Assembly: GCA_910577605.1 (NCBI GenBank)
Contig: CAJTON010000019.1
Span: 26,040 to 52,250, forward strand
Direction: 5' to 3'
DNA length: 26,211 nucleotides
Source of the DNA: an uncultured Butyrivibrio sp.
GTDB lineage: Bacteria > Bacillota > Clostridia > Lachnospirales > Lachnospiraceae
Shown: positions 8,534 to 16,203 of the stretch, one piece after another
Layout of the letters: each line of letters starts with the position of its first letter
Position numbering within the stretch: position 1 is the stretch's first letter
Position numbers and translations under genes: made by a program
Notes under the pieces: model-generated
What the model saw: the letters and a program-made list of their open reading frames with translations, nothing else
What the model was told of the DNA's origin: nothing
Database searches by the model: none

Positions 8534-8736
8534 CTACCACCTGTTTTTGATCTTATCCTGTATGGCGTAAAGCTGGTTGAGCGCGTCTATCGGCGTAAGG
8601 CGCGACAGATCGAGCCCTTTTATCTCGTTTATTATCTCGTCGTTGTCCACCGCGTCGAAAAGCGACATCTGTACATAATTGCCGTCCTCCTTGCGCTCCG
8701 GGATCTTAAAAGCGTCCGCGTCGCGATCTCTTTCAT
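8534..8736 (-). pseudogene. mutS: Out-of-frame C-terminal end of MutS
   Basis: In the frame one base back (-1) from the main mutS frame, an open stretch of about 67 codons runs from the A5 run at 8740-8736 to a TAG at 8536-8534, just 3 bases before mutL. It encodes a proper MutS ending: a charged linker (NERDRDADAFKIPERKEDGN), the motif QMSLFD resembling the MutS beta-clamp binding peptide, and a final helical segment with GLDLSRLTPIDALNQLY, which is the usual last domain of MutS. One extra A in the run would join it to the main frame after K812 and give an 879-residue protein. It has no start or ribosome binding site of its own. Confidence 0.75.
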
Positions 8737-11172
8737 TTTTACGGATATGTCGTTGTCCGCAAGCTCCGCCACGATTTCCTTCGCGCGCCGTATCACGCCT
8801 TCGGGTACGCCCGCGAGCTTCGCCACCTGAATGCCGTAGCTTTTATCCGCGCCGCCGCGCACGATCTTACGGAGAAAAACAATGTCGTCGCCCTGCTCCT
8901 TTACGGCTATGCAGTAATTATTGACGGAGTCAATGGTGCCCTCAAGCTCGGTCAGCTCGTGGTAATGCGTCGCAAAAAGAGTTTTGGCTCCTAAAAGCGC
9001 AGGATCCGCTATATGCTCGACCACCGCCCACGCGATGGAAAGTCCGTCGAACGTGCTTGTTCCGCGGCCTATCTCGTCAAGTATGAGCAGGCTGTCCGCC
9101 GTCGCGTTTCTGAGGATATTGGCTACCTCGGTCATTTCGACCATGAAGGTGCTCTGCCCGCTCGCAAGGTCGTCCGACGCGCCGACTCTCGTAAATATCC
9201 TGTCCACGATGCCGATGTCGGCGGCTCTTGCCGGAATATACGAGCCTATCTGCGTCATAAGCACTATAAGCGCCGTCTGCCGCATATATGTGGACTTGCC
9301 CGCCATATTCGGCCCCGTGATTATGGAGATCCGGTTGGCGGCGTTGTCAAGGTATGTATCGTTTTCGATAAACATGCTTCCGGAGATCATCTTCTCGACT
9401 ACCGGATGCCTTCCCCCCTGAATGTTTATCACGCCACCGTCGTTTATCTTCGGGCGGACATATCCGTTCTGTCCCGCGGCGACCGCGAGCGACGCGAACA
9501 CATCTGCGCGCGCGACGGCGCCTGCCGCCGCCTGAATGCGCACGACTTCTTTGGCTATTTTTTCGCGCACCTCGGTAAAAATATCGTATTCAAGAGAAAA
9601 AAGCTTGTCCTCCGCTCCGAGGATAGCGTCCTCAAGCTCCTTTAATTCCGGCATCGTATAGCGCTCGGCGTTCGTCAATGTCTGTTTGCGTATGTAATTG
9701 TCAGGCACCATATTTTTAAAGGAATTAAGGACCTCGAAATAGTACCCGAAAACCCTGTTGTACTTTATCCTCAGGCTCTTTATTCCCGTGCGCTCGCGTT
9801 CTGACGCCTCAAGCTTCGCAAGCCAGTTTTTGCCGTCGGTCTTCGCGCTTCGCAGCCTGTCCACCTCGGCGTTGAAGCCGTCCTTTATCAGACCGCCTTC
9901 TTTTATCTGCAATGGCGGCTCCTCGACTATCGCCTTTTCGATAAGCTCAAAAACGTCCTCAAGCGTGTCAAGCTCGCCGTGTATTTTCTTTATCAGCGGC
10001 GCGTTCATCTCGCCGAGAAGCTTTTTTATATGGGGAAGCATGGAAAGAGAGCTTTTGAAAGAAATAAGCTCCCTCGGTCCCGCCGTTTTCGTGCTTATGC
10101 GCCCGATTATCCTCTCAAGGTCGTAAACGGGATTAAGATATTCGCGCAGCTCCTCCCTCATTATGTAATTGTCAAGAAATTCGCCCACGGCCTCCTGTCT
10201 TGCCTCTATTTCGGACCTTATAAGAAGCGGCTGTTCTATAAGCTTGCGCAGGAGCCTAGCGCCCATCGCGGTCTTTGTTTTGTCAAGCACCCACAGCAAC
10301 GAGCCTCTTTTCTGTTTCTCGCGCATAGTCTCGACAAGCTCAAGATTGCGTCTCGTGAAGCTGTCGATTATCATGTAACGTCCCGTTGTGTACGGAGTTA
10401 TCCTCGTGATATGCGGAAGCGAGCTTTTCTGCGTTTTGTACAGATAATTCATAAGCGCGCCCGCCGCCACCGTACCGGTAGGATAATCTTTGAGACCCAG
10501 CCCTTCAAGGCTTCCAACGCCAAAATGCTCTTTTATTATCTGCGCCGCCCCGTTGTCGTCAAAATACCACGGTTCAAGCTCGGAAACGCTTATGGAAAGC
10601 CTGTTTTTTATCTCCTCGATACTGATGCCGCTTATACTGAAGGCCTCGTTGCATATTATCTCAGAGGGCGTGAATTTATTTATCTCGTCCAAAAGCTCGC
10701 GACCCGTAGAAAGCTCCGCCGTCATAAATTCTCCGGTCGTTATGTCCGCAGTCGCAAGCCCTATCGCGTTTCCCATATATGCGATGCACATAAGGTAATT
10801 GTTGCGTCCCTCTTCAAGCGCGCCGGGATTGAAGTTCGTTCCGGGCGTGACTATCTTTATGACCTCGCGTTTTACAAGCCCCTTGCTTTCCTTGGGATCC
10901 TCGACCTGCTCACATATCGCCACCTTGTAGCCCTTCTCAACGAGCCTGTTTATATATGTGTCAGCCGCGTGATACGGAACGCCGCACATCGGCGCGCGCT
11001 CGTCCTGACCGCACGATTTGCCCGTAAGCGTAAGCTCAAGCTCGCGCGAAACGTTTATAGCGTCCTCAAAGAACATTTCATAGAAATCCCCGAGCCTGTA
11101 AAAAAGAATACAATCCTTGTATTCTTCCTTTGTCTCGAGATATTTCTGCATCATTGGACTGAAATCTGCCAT
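8632..11172 (-). CDS. mutS: DNA mismatch recognition protein MutS, C-terminus frameshifted
   Basis: MutS binds mismatches and recruits MutL. The 846-residue reading frame has the mismatch-reading F30-Y31-E32 (GDFYEMF), connector, lever and clamp domains (for example RRNLELVETMREKQKRGSLL and YNRVFGYYFEV), and the ABC-type ATPase with Walker A GPNMAGKST (620-628), the ASDDLASGQSTFMVEM loop, Walker B LLILDEIGRGTSTFDG (D699, E700) and THYHEL. After K812 the sequence turns into unrelated Arg/Thr-rich residues (IATRTLLRSRSARRT...) and stops at 8632. The family-typical ending is found in the -1 frame down to 8534. The frame is therefore interrupted by an apparent one-base deletion, most simply in AAAAA at 8740-8736. 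The ATPase and mismatch domains are intact. The ATG at 11172 overlaps the miaB stop by one base. Confidence 0.95.
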   Translation of the reverse strand: MADFSPMMQKYLETKEEYKDCILFYRLGDFYEMFFEDAINVSRELELTLTGKSCGQDERAPMCGVPYHAADTYINRLVEKGYKVAICEQVEDPKESKGLVKREVIKIVTPGTNFNPGALEEGRNNYLMCIAYMGNAIGLATADITTGEFMTAELSTGRELLDEINKFTPSEIICNEAFSISGISIEEIKNRLSISVSELEPWYFDDNGAAQIIKEHFGVGSLEGLGLKDYPTGTVAAGALMNYLYKTQKSSLPHITRITPYTTGRYMIIDSFTRRNLELVETMREKQKRGSLLWVLDKTKTAMGARLLRKLIEQPLLIRSEIEARQEAVGEFLDNYIMREELREYLNPVYDLERIIGRISTKTAGPRELISFKSSLSMLPHIKKLLGEMNAPLIKKIHGELDTLEDVFELIEKAIVEEPPLQIKEGGLIKDGFNAEVDRLRSAKTDGKNWLAKLEASERERTGIKSLRIKYNRVFGYYFEVLNSFKNMVPDNYIRKQTLTNAERYTMPELKELEDAILGAEDKLFSLEYDIFTEVREKIAKEVVRIQAAAGAVARADVFASLAVAAGQNGYVRPKINDGGVINIQGGRHPVVEKMISGSMFIENDTYLDNAANRISIITGPNMAGKSTYMRQTALIVLMTQIGSYIPARAADIGIVDRIFTRVGASDDLASGQSTFMVEMTEVANILRNATADSLLILDEIGRGTSTFDGLSIAWAVVEHIADPALLGAKTLFATHYHELTELEGTIDSVNNYCIAVKEQGDDIVFLRKIVRGGADKSYGIQVAKLAGVPEGVIRRAKEIVAELADNDISVKMKEIATRTLLRSRSARRTAIMYRCRFSTRWTTTR

Positions 11173-12605
11173 TACATTACTTCCTTATCCGTCGTTTTGT
11201 CTGCCTCTCCTATATAGTAAAAACCCTTGCTCTGCGTGAGCCTGACGTTTACTATCTGACCTATAAGCGATTCTCCTCCCTCGAAATGAACGAGAGTATT
11301 GTTTGAAAGCCGCCCCGTCACAAGGCTTTTGTCCTGAGCGTTTATTTCCTCGACAAGAACGGGCAGAGTTTTGCCCACGTCAAGCCCGCAGCGTTTTTTC
11401 GCGCCCTCGCTTACGGCGGAAAGAAGCCCGTCAAAGCGTCTTTTGGTAACTTCGTCGGGTATCCTGTCCGGCATGGACGCGGCGGGCGTCCCGACTCTCG
11501 GCGAATAAATGAAAGTAAAGGCGCTGTCAAATTCCGCCTTCCTCACAACGTCGAGCGTATCCTCGAAATCCTCCTCGGTCTCTCCGGGAAATCCGACTAT
11601 TATATCCGTAGTTATCGACACGTCCGGCAGATAGCTTTCCTTGGTATAGTGCCTGTTCATCGCCTTTAATATCCTGCTGCTGCCTGATTGAAGTGGCAGG
11701 TGTATATGGCGGCATATCTTGGGTATCTCCGCCATCGTTTCTATAAGCTCGTCCGATAAGTCCTTCGGGTGCGGCGTCATAAAACGTATCCTCTCCAGAC
11801 CGTCTATCTGTGAAATACCGCGCAGAAGTTCGGCAAAGCTGACGGGATTTTCAAGGGTTTTTCCGTAGGAATTGACGTTCTGACCGAGAAGCATTACCTC
11901 CTTTACGCCGTCGGCAACCATTCGCTCGATCTCCCTGATAATATCCTTAGGCTCACGGCTACGCTCGCGTCCGCGGACATACGGCACTATGCAGTAGCTG
12001 CAAAAATTATTGCAGCCGAACATTATATTCACGCCCGATTTAAAAGAATACTTGCGCGAATTTGGAATATCCTCAACTATCCTGTCTGTTTCTTCCCATA
12101 TATCGATTACCGTTTCGCCGGAACGCATTCTTTCGTACATAAGCTCGGCGAGCTTATAAATATTGTGCGTGCCGAAAACAATATCCACAAAACGATAGGT
12201 TTTGCGTATCTTTTCTATTTCGTCCGGCTCCTGCATCATACAGCCGCACATCGCTATCATCATGGACGGGTTGGCTTTTTTGTAATTAGAGAGCTTGCCT
12301 AATCTTCCGTAAACGCGGTTATTCGCGTTCTCCCTAACTGAGCAGGTGTTGTAAATAACAAAGTCGGATTCCTCAGTGTCCGTCCTTTCGTAGCCTATCC
12401 TTTCGAGGATGCCGGCAAGTTTCTCGGAATCTCTCGCGTTCATCTGGCAGCCGAAGGTCTGTATGTGATATGTAAGCTTTCTTCCCTCCGCCCTTGCTAT
12501 ATCAGCGGCGAGCTCGCGGACTCTGTCCATATAATAAAACTGTCTGTCCGGCTCATTCTCCGGCGGCAGTATAATATCCGTTCTGTCCGAATCTGTACAA
12601 GACAT
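11172..12605 (-). CDS. miaB: tRNA-2-methylthio-N6-dimethylallyladenosine synthase MiaB
   Basis: MiaB is a radical-SAM methylthiotransferase that converts i6A37 to ms2i6A37 in tRNA. The 477-residue protein contains the N-terminal UPF0004 domain with cluster cysteines C53 (QTFGCQMNARDSE), C88 (NTCSVRENA) and C122 (CGCMMQ). The radical SAM triad follows as C198-x3-C202-x2-C205 in FGCNNFCSYCIVPYVRGRE. LLGQNVNSYG and IIVGFPGETEEDF come next, and the protein ends in a TRAM domain (about 410-470). It is a full-length, intact member of the MiaB rather than the MtaB or RimO branch; NTCSVRENA is characteristic. Start: ATG at 12605 behind an AGGAGG 5-6 bases upstream. Downstream mutS starts within its stop codon (TAATG), so the two are coupled. 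Confidence 0.97.
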   Translation of the reverse strand: MSCTDSDRTDIILPPENEPDRQFYYMDRVRELAADIARAEGRKLTYHIQTFGCQMNARDSEKLAGILERIGYERTDTEESDFVIYNTCSVRENANNRVYGRLGKLSNYKKANPSMMIAMCGCMMQEPDEIEKIRKTYRFVDIVFGTHNIYKLAELMYERMRSGETVIDIWEETDRIVEDIPNSRKYSFKSGVNIMFGCNNFCSYCIVPYVRGRERSREPKDIIREIERMVADGVKEVMLLGQNVNSYGKTLENPVSFAELLRGISQIDGLERIRFMTPHPKDLSDELIETMAEIPKICRHIHLPLQSGSSRILKAMNRHYTKESYLPDVSITTDIIVGFPGETEEDFEDTLDVVRKAEFDSAFTFIYSPRVGTPAASMPDRIPDEVTKRRFDGLLSAVSEGAKKRCGLDVGKTLPVLVEEINAQDKSLVTGRLSNNTLVHFEGGESLIGQIVNVRLTQSKGFYYIGEADKTTDKEVM

Positions 12606-12686
12606 TTTGTTGTCCTCCTAAAATTATTATCAGTAAAATATTTAAGTCATGTGACAAGCCCGCCCGTTTATGTTGTTTATTTTGCC

Positions 12687-12851
12687 TTAGAACGCCAACA
12701 TTTTGTTGATTTTTCTAATCTGCTTTTCGGCTTTCTTAACTGTATTTTCAGCATTTTCCTCTTTTGCCTTTTCAAGAACCTCTTCCCAGTCCTCTAATTC
12801 GTTCAGCAGAAAACCTTTATACTGTTCATTTGTCATTCCCATTTCTTCCAT
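12687..12851 (-). CDS. Small highly charged protein, 54 residues, unknown function
   Basis: This 54-residue open frame starts at ATG 12851, eight bases after a strong AAAGGAGGA ribosome binding site, and ends at TAA 12689-12687. The product begins MEEMGMTNEQYKGF and is predicted almost wholly helical: a Leu/Glu/Asp-rich first half (LLNELEDWEEVLEKA) and a Lys-rich second half (VKKAEKQIRKINKML). That pattern suggests a short helical hairpin or coiled coil. There is no signal peptide or membrane segment. A sigma-A-like promoter lies about 70 bases upstream, so it may be the first gene of the miaB-mutS-mutL-miaA run. An internal ATG (codon 6, MTNEQY) is a second possible start. I do not recognise a characterised family, though similar small proteins may exist in gut Clostridia. 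The coding call rests on the ribosome binding site and composition. Confidence 0.7.
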   Translation of the reverse strand: MEEMGMTNEQYKGFLLNELEDWEEVLEKAKEENAENTVKKAEKQIRKINKMLAF

Positions 12852-12923
12852 GACTTCCTCCTTTCCCCTCGGGTTTTGCCTGCCCTCCGCCTTTCGGATA
12901 CTCTTGATTTATTTTTTTCTTTG

Positions 12924-12951
12924 GTTATACAAGTATCACAAATTGCGTAAA
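12924..12951 (-). promoter_or_regulatory. Candidate sigma-A promoter upstream of the small gene and miaB
   Basis: On the minus strand TTTACG (12951-12946) is followed after 16 bases by TATAAC (12929-12924). The -10 matches consensus at five of six positions and the -35 at four of six. It sits in the 375-base gap between proA and miaB, in the right orientation, and would give a leader of about 65 bases before the 54-residue frame. The rest of the gap between 12606 and 12686 holds only an AT-rich stretch and the miaB ribosome binding site. Confidence 0.45.
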
Positions 12952-12971
12952 GCACCCGAATGCGGGCGTGC
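12952..12971 (-). terminator. Weak hairpin just after proA, possible terminator
   Basis: Reading the minus strand after the proA stop, GCAC(GC)CCG-CATT-CGGGTGC can form a 7-bp GC-rich stem with a two-base bulge and a CATT loop, starting 10 bases past the stop. Only CTTTACG follows, so the U-tract is poor, and the following -35 element of the candidate promoter begins at the foot of the stem. It may weaken read-through from the proline operon, but it is far from a classic intrinsic terminator. Confidence 0.25.
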
Positions 12972-12980
12972 CAAACACCT

Positions 12981-14228
12981 CTACTCCCTTATCTGTCCGC
13001 TGCCGTAGATTATATACTTGGTGGTCGTAAGAGCCGCAAGTCCCATAGGACCTCTCGCGTGAAGTTTCTGCGTACTTATACCGATTTCCGCGCCGAAGCC
13101 GAACTCGAAGCCGTCAGTGAATCTTGTGGACGCGTTCACATAAACCGCCGCCGCATCGACCTCGTCAAGAAATTTCTGTGAGTTCGCGTAATCGTTCGTC
13201 ACAATAGTCTCGGAATGTCCAGTGTTATACTCATTAATATGGGCGATCGCTTCATCCGTTCCCGATACGATCTTGAGCGAAACGATGTAGTCAAGATATT
13301 CCGTCCCGTAGTCCTCGTCGGTCGCTTCGTTTATCTGCGGCACGATAAGTCTTGAGGTTTCGTCCCCCCGTATCTCGACCTTGTGTTTAAAAAGCCTTTC
13401 GGCAAGACGCGGTACAAACTCGTCGGCAATGTCCTTGTGCACCAGAAGAGATTCACAGGCGTTGCAGACTCCTATCCTTTGTGTTTTAGCGTTCTCAATT
13501 ATATCAAGCGCCATATCGAAATCGGCTGTCGCGTCCACATAGACATGACAGTTGCCTGTTCCGGTCTCTATGACAGGAATCGTCGCGTTGTTCACGACGG
13601 CGCTTATAAGCCCCGCGCCTCCCCTCGGTATAAGAACGTCAATATATTTGTTCAGATGCATCAGTTCGTCCGTCACCGCTCTATCCGTACTCTCTATCAG
13701 CTGAATGCAGTCGGGAGAAATTCCCTTTGCCTCCAGAGTCTCCCTGATAACGGCGGCGATTTCCTTGTTGGAGTTTATCGCGTCGCTGCCTCCCTTGAGG
13801 ATAACGGCGTTGCCCGCCTTAAAGCAAAGTCCGAAGGCGTCGAGCGTCACGTTCGGTCTGGATTCGTAAATGATCCCGATAACTCCCAGCGGAACGCGCT
13901 TTTTCCCTATGCGCAGTCCGTTAGGGCGTTCCCACATACCGAGTATCTCTCCCGTGGGATCGTCAAGCGCGGCTACCTTCAATATCCCGTCAGACATTCC
14001 CTCTATTCTCTCCGGATTAAGGCACAGCCTGTCCAGAAGCCCCTGCTTCATATTGTTTTGTCTGCCCCTCTCCATATCAATGGCGTTCGCGCGCAGGATC
14101 CTGTCCGAGTTGTCTGTTACAGCCTTAGCGACGGCGCAGAGAGCGTCGTTTTTCGCCTTGATTCCAAGCCTGGCAAGCCCGCGCGACGCACTTACGGCGC
14201 GCTGTCCCATTTTCTCAAGTTCCGTCAT
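12981..14228 (-). CDS. proA: Glutamate-5-semialdehyde dehydrogenase (gamma-glutamyl phosphate reductase)
   Basis: ProA reduces gamma-glutamyl phosphate, made by ProB, to glutamate semialdehyde with NADPH, the second step of proline synthesis. I start it at the ATG of [11 protein letters not shown] (14228), because GGAAGGAG lies 7-8 bases upstream. The frame stays open to a TTG at 14264 that has no such site. The resulting 415 residues fit the family. Visible motifs are [21 protein letters not shown] (the nucleotide-binding fold), [11 protein letters not shown], the catalytic Cys C227 in [32 protein letters not shown], and the C-terminal [29 protein letters not shown]. It is the last gene of the run that includes proB, with two pyrimidine/folate genes between. 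Confidence 0.97.
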   Translation of the reverse strand: MTELEKMGQRAVSASRGLARLGIKAKNDALCAVAKAVTDNSDRILRANAIDMERGRQNNMKQGLLDRLCLNPERIEGMSDGILKVAALDDPTGEILGMWERPNGLRIGKKRVPLGVIGIIYESRPNVTLDAFGLCFKAGNAVILKGGSDAINSNKEIAAVIRETLEAKGISPDCIQLIESTDRAVTDELMHLNKYIDVLIPRGGAGLISAVVNNATIPVIETGTGNCHVYVDATADFDMALDIIENAKTQRIGVCNACESLLVHKDIADEFVPRLAERLFKHKVEIRGDETSRLIVPQINEATDEDYGTEYLDYIVSLKIVSGTDEAIAHINEYNTGHSETIVTNDYANSQKFLDEVDAAAVYVNASTRFTDGFEFGFGAEIGISTQKLHARGPMGLAALTTTKYIIYGSGQIRE

Positions 14229-14268
14229 ATAAATCTCCTTCCTCTCACTCACCGTACATTCCAAAAAA

Positions 14269-14838
14269 CTAAATCAGAAGCGGACGGTAATACGCTCCCT
14301 TGTCGGTCACTACCATATCGAGAGGAATATCGTTTTTATCCGTCTCAATACCGTCAAACACCTGAACGTCATAGGCGGCGCCTATCGTCGTAAGACCGGG
14401 GTGCTTTTCAAGAAAGCGGTCGTAATAACCGCCGCCGTAGCCGACCCTATTGCACATGGTGTCAAAGGCAAGCCCGGGCACTATCGCGATGCCTTCGTCG
14501 GTGTTCACAAGATTATACGGATTGTCAGTCGGCTCAAGGATACCCATGTATCCGAAAAACAGATCCTCCATCGACGCTATCCTGTAAAAGTTCATGTTTC
14601 CGCCCGATACGCGAGGCAGGGCGACCGTTTTTCCCGCTTCAAGAGCCGCAGTTATTATTTTGTCCGTATCGACCTCATTATTTATGCTTTTGTAAATATA
14701 TACTGTTTCCGCCCGTTCAAACTCCTCAAGCCCCGTTACAAGCTCCGCGATGCGGGCACTCATAAGCTCCGCGTCCCTTCCGGACAGATTTTCCCTGAAT
14801 TTTTTAACCTTTTTTCTGGCTTCGTCTTTGCTGATCAT
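14269..14838 (-). CDS. yqgN: 5-formyltetrahydrofolate cyclo-ligase
   Basis: This enzyme converts 5-formyl-THF to 5,10-methenyl-THF with ATP, returning a folate by-product to the one-carbon pool. The 189-residue protein has the N-terminal lysine/arginine-rich start ([20 protein letters not shown]), the segment [29 protein letters not shown], and the family signature [15 protein letters not shown] from about residue 133. I use the ATG at 14838. It shares one base with the TGA of the upstream deaminase (TGATG) and has AGGAGAG 11 bases upstream. A TTG one codon earlier is possible but less likely. The spacing shows translational coupling to the dCMP deaminase. The gene lies between proB and proA. 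Confidence 0.92.
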   Translation of the reverse strand: MISKDEARKKVKKFRENLSGRDAELMSARIAELVTGLEEFERAETVYIYKSINNEVDTDKIITAALEAGKTVALPRVSGGNMNFYRIASMEDLFFGYMGILEPTDNPYNLVNTDEGIAIVPGLAFDTMCNRVGYGGGYYDRFLEKHPGLTTIGAAYDVQVFDGIETDKNDIPLDMVVTDKGAYYRPLLI

Positions 14839-15326
14839 CAATATCCAAACTCTCCTATAATTGATTCGTCATTATCGATCCATTCGCTGACGTTTATTTC
14901 CCTGTAACTGTCTTTGTCGTCCCTTATTATCACCTTGGCGATTCCGGCGTTTATGACCGTTCTTTTGCACATCGAACAGCAGTTCGCATTCTTTATGTAT
15001 GTAAGATCGGGAAGCTCAAGTCCGACAAGGTAAAGAGTGCTGTCGATCATGGATTCCCTTGACGCGCTGATTATCGCGTTTGCCTCCGCGTGTACGCTGC
15101 GGCACAGCTCGTAGCGCTCGCCCCTCGGAATATTAAGCTTGTTGCGGATGCAGTAGCCCAGATCCGAACAGTTTTGGCGGCCTCTCGGCGAACCGACGTA
15201 CCCGGTGGAAATGATCTCGTCATTTTTGACTATGACCGCCCCGTACAGCCGTCTCAAACAGGTCCCGCGCTGTGAGACCGACTCGGCGATATCAAGATAA
15301 TAATTGTTTTTGTCTCTTCTCTCCAT
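14838..15326 (-). CDS. comEB: Deoxycytidylate (dCMP) deaminase, ComEB-like
   Basis: dCMP deaminase makes dUMP for thymidylate synthesis. The 162-residue product has the zinc-dependent deaminase signature HAEANA (H79, catalytic E81) and the paired ligands C117-x2-C120 in CCSMCKR. It also has the N-terminal pattern RGTCLRRLYGAVIVKNDEIISTGYVGSPRG and the dCMP-deaminase-type insertion NCSDLGYCIRNKLNIPRGERYELC that separates it from cytidine deaminase. The unusual point is CCSMC where many homologues have a proline before the first zinc cysteine. A perfect AGGAGG ribosome binding site precedes the ATG at 15326. It begins 15 bases after proB. A separate cytidine deaminase (cdd) lies further up the same gene run. 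Confidence 0.93.
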   Translation of the reverse strand: MERRDKNNYYLDIAESVSQRGTCLRRLYGAVIVKNDEIISTGYVGSPRGRQNCSDLGYCIRNKLNIPRGERYELCRSVHAEANAIISASRESMIDSTLYLVGLELPDLTYIKNANCCSMCKRTVINAGIAKVIIRDDKDSYREINVSEWIDNDESIIGEFGY

Positions 15327-15341
15327 ATAAACCTCCTGATT

Positions 15342-16178
15342 TTACTCAAGATAATCATGTATGTTAAAGCTTTCGTCCTTGTGCGCGAGAAAAAGAGTTC
15401 CTATATTCTCTCCGTCCGCTATGCGCGTTATAACGTCGATGTCCCTGCTGTTCGCAATCACCATATCGGCTCCCGACGCCGTGGCGATAGCCGCCGCCGC
15501 AAGCTTCGCGGTCATTCCTCCGGTTCCCAGCCCGCCTGCCGAGCCTTTCGCCATTGCCTTGAACCTGTCGTCTATGCACGGCACTATCTCAATGAAACGG
15601 GCGTCCGGATTGACATTGGGATCGTCCGTAAAAAGACCGTCTATATCCGACAGAAGAATAAGAAGATCCGCGCCTATCAGAGCGCTTACAAGCGCCGAAA
15701 GCCTGTCGTTGTCTCCGAATTCTATCTCATAGGTGGATACAGTGTCATTTTCGTTGACAACCGGGATCGCCCCCAGCTTGAAAAGCTCTCCGAAGGTATT
15801 GCGGGCGTTAAGAATGTGCTTTTCGTTAAACATCGAGTATTTTGTCAGAAGGACCTGAGCCGCCATCTGATTGTACTCAGCAAAAAGCTTCTGATACGTC
15901 ATCATCAGACGGCACTGTCCGATCGCCGCGCACGCCTGCTTCTGGGCAAGATTATCCGGTCTGTGGTTAAGCCCCACTGTCTGCCTTCCCACGGCGATAG
16001 CGCCTGAGGACACCAAAACAACGTCCTTTCCCTGATTCTTTATATCGCAGAGAATGCGCACAAGCTTTTCAAGCTTCTTGTAATTTATGTTTCCGGTGCA
16101 TTCGTGCGTTATCGACGAAGAACCGATCTTAACAACAATTCTTTTTTTATCCTTGAGAAGTTCTCTGTAATTATCCAT
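15342..16178 (-). CDS. proB: Glutamate 5-kinase, short form without PUA domain
   Basis: ProB phosphorylates glutamate in the first step of proline synthesis. The 278-residue amino-acid-kinase fold shows KIGSSSIT near the N-terminus, LVSSGAIAVGRQTVGL, a central PVVNENDTVSTYEIEFGDNDRLSALVSALIGADLLILLSDIDGLFTDDP, and the glycine/alanine-rich GSAGGLGTGGMTAKLAAAAIATASGADMVIAN. It ends right after the kinase domain, so the C-terminal PUA domain found in the roughly 370-residue enzymes of E. coli type is absent; such short forms are known in Firmicutes. AGGAG lies 5 bases before the ATG at 16178, which begins 26 bases after the upstream flavoprotein gene. Loss of PUA may alter feedback regulation by proline, but that is inference. 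Confidence 0.95.
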   Translation of the reverse strand: MDNYRELLKDKKRIVVKIGSSSITHECTGNINYKKLEKLVRILCDIKNQGKDVVLVSSGAIAVGRQTVGLNHRPDNLAQKQACAAIGQCRLMMTYQKLFAEYNQMAAQVLLTKYSMFNEKHILNARNTFGELFKLGAIPVVNENDTVSTYEIEFGDNDRLSALVSALIGADLLILLSDIDGLFTDDPNVNPDARFIEIVPCIDDRFKAMAKGSAGGLGTGGMTAKLAAAAIATASGADMVIANSRDIDVITRIADGENIGTLFLAHKDESFNIHDYLE

Positions 16179-16203
16179 AATACTCCTGTGTCTCCGATAT
16201 ATT

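Noticed and set aside
8700..8760. Programmed -1 ribosomal frameshifting as the explanation for mutS
   Set aside because: The shift direction fits, but the site GTA AAA ATG is not a proper slippery heptamer and I see no strong downstream stem or pseudoknot. A one-base deletion is simpler. I keep it only as an alternative.
9979..11217. A 412-codon plus-strand open frame opposite mutS
   Set aside because: It lies wholly antisense to the conserved mutS gene, is rich in Arg, His and Lys as expected from complementing a high-GC third-position gene, has no ribosome binding site and no recognisable domain.
12606..12686. A second promoter directly ahead of miaB (TTGTCA with a distant GATAAT)
   Set aside because: The spacing is about 20 bases and both hexamers are imperfect, so I do not call it.
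14229..14264. An upstream TTG start adding 12 residues to ProA
   Set aside because: The ATG at 14228 has GGAAGGAG at a correct distance and gives the family's usual length and N-terminus.
13383..14393. A 336-codon plus-strand open frame opposite proA and the cyclo-ligase gene
   Set aside because: It crosses two conserved minus-strand genes and the gap between them. Composition is that of a shadow frame.
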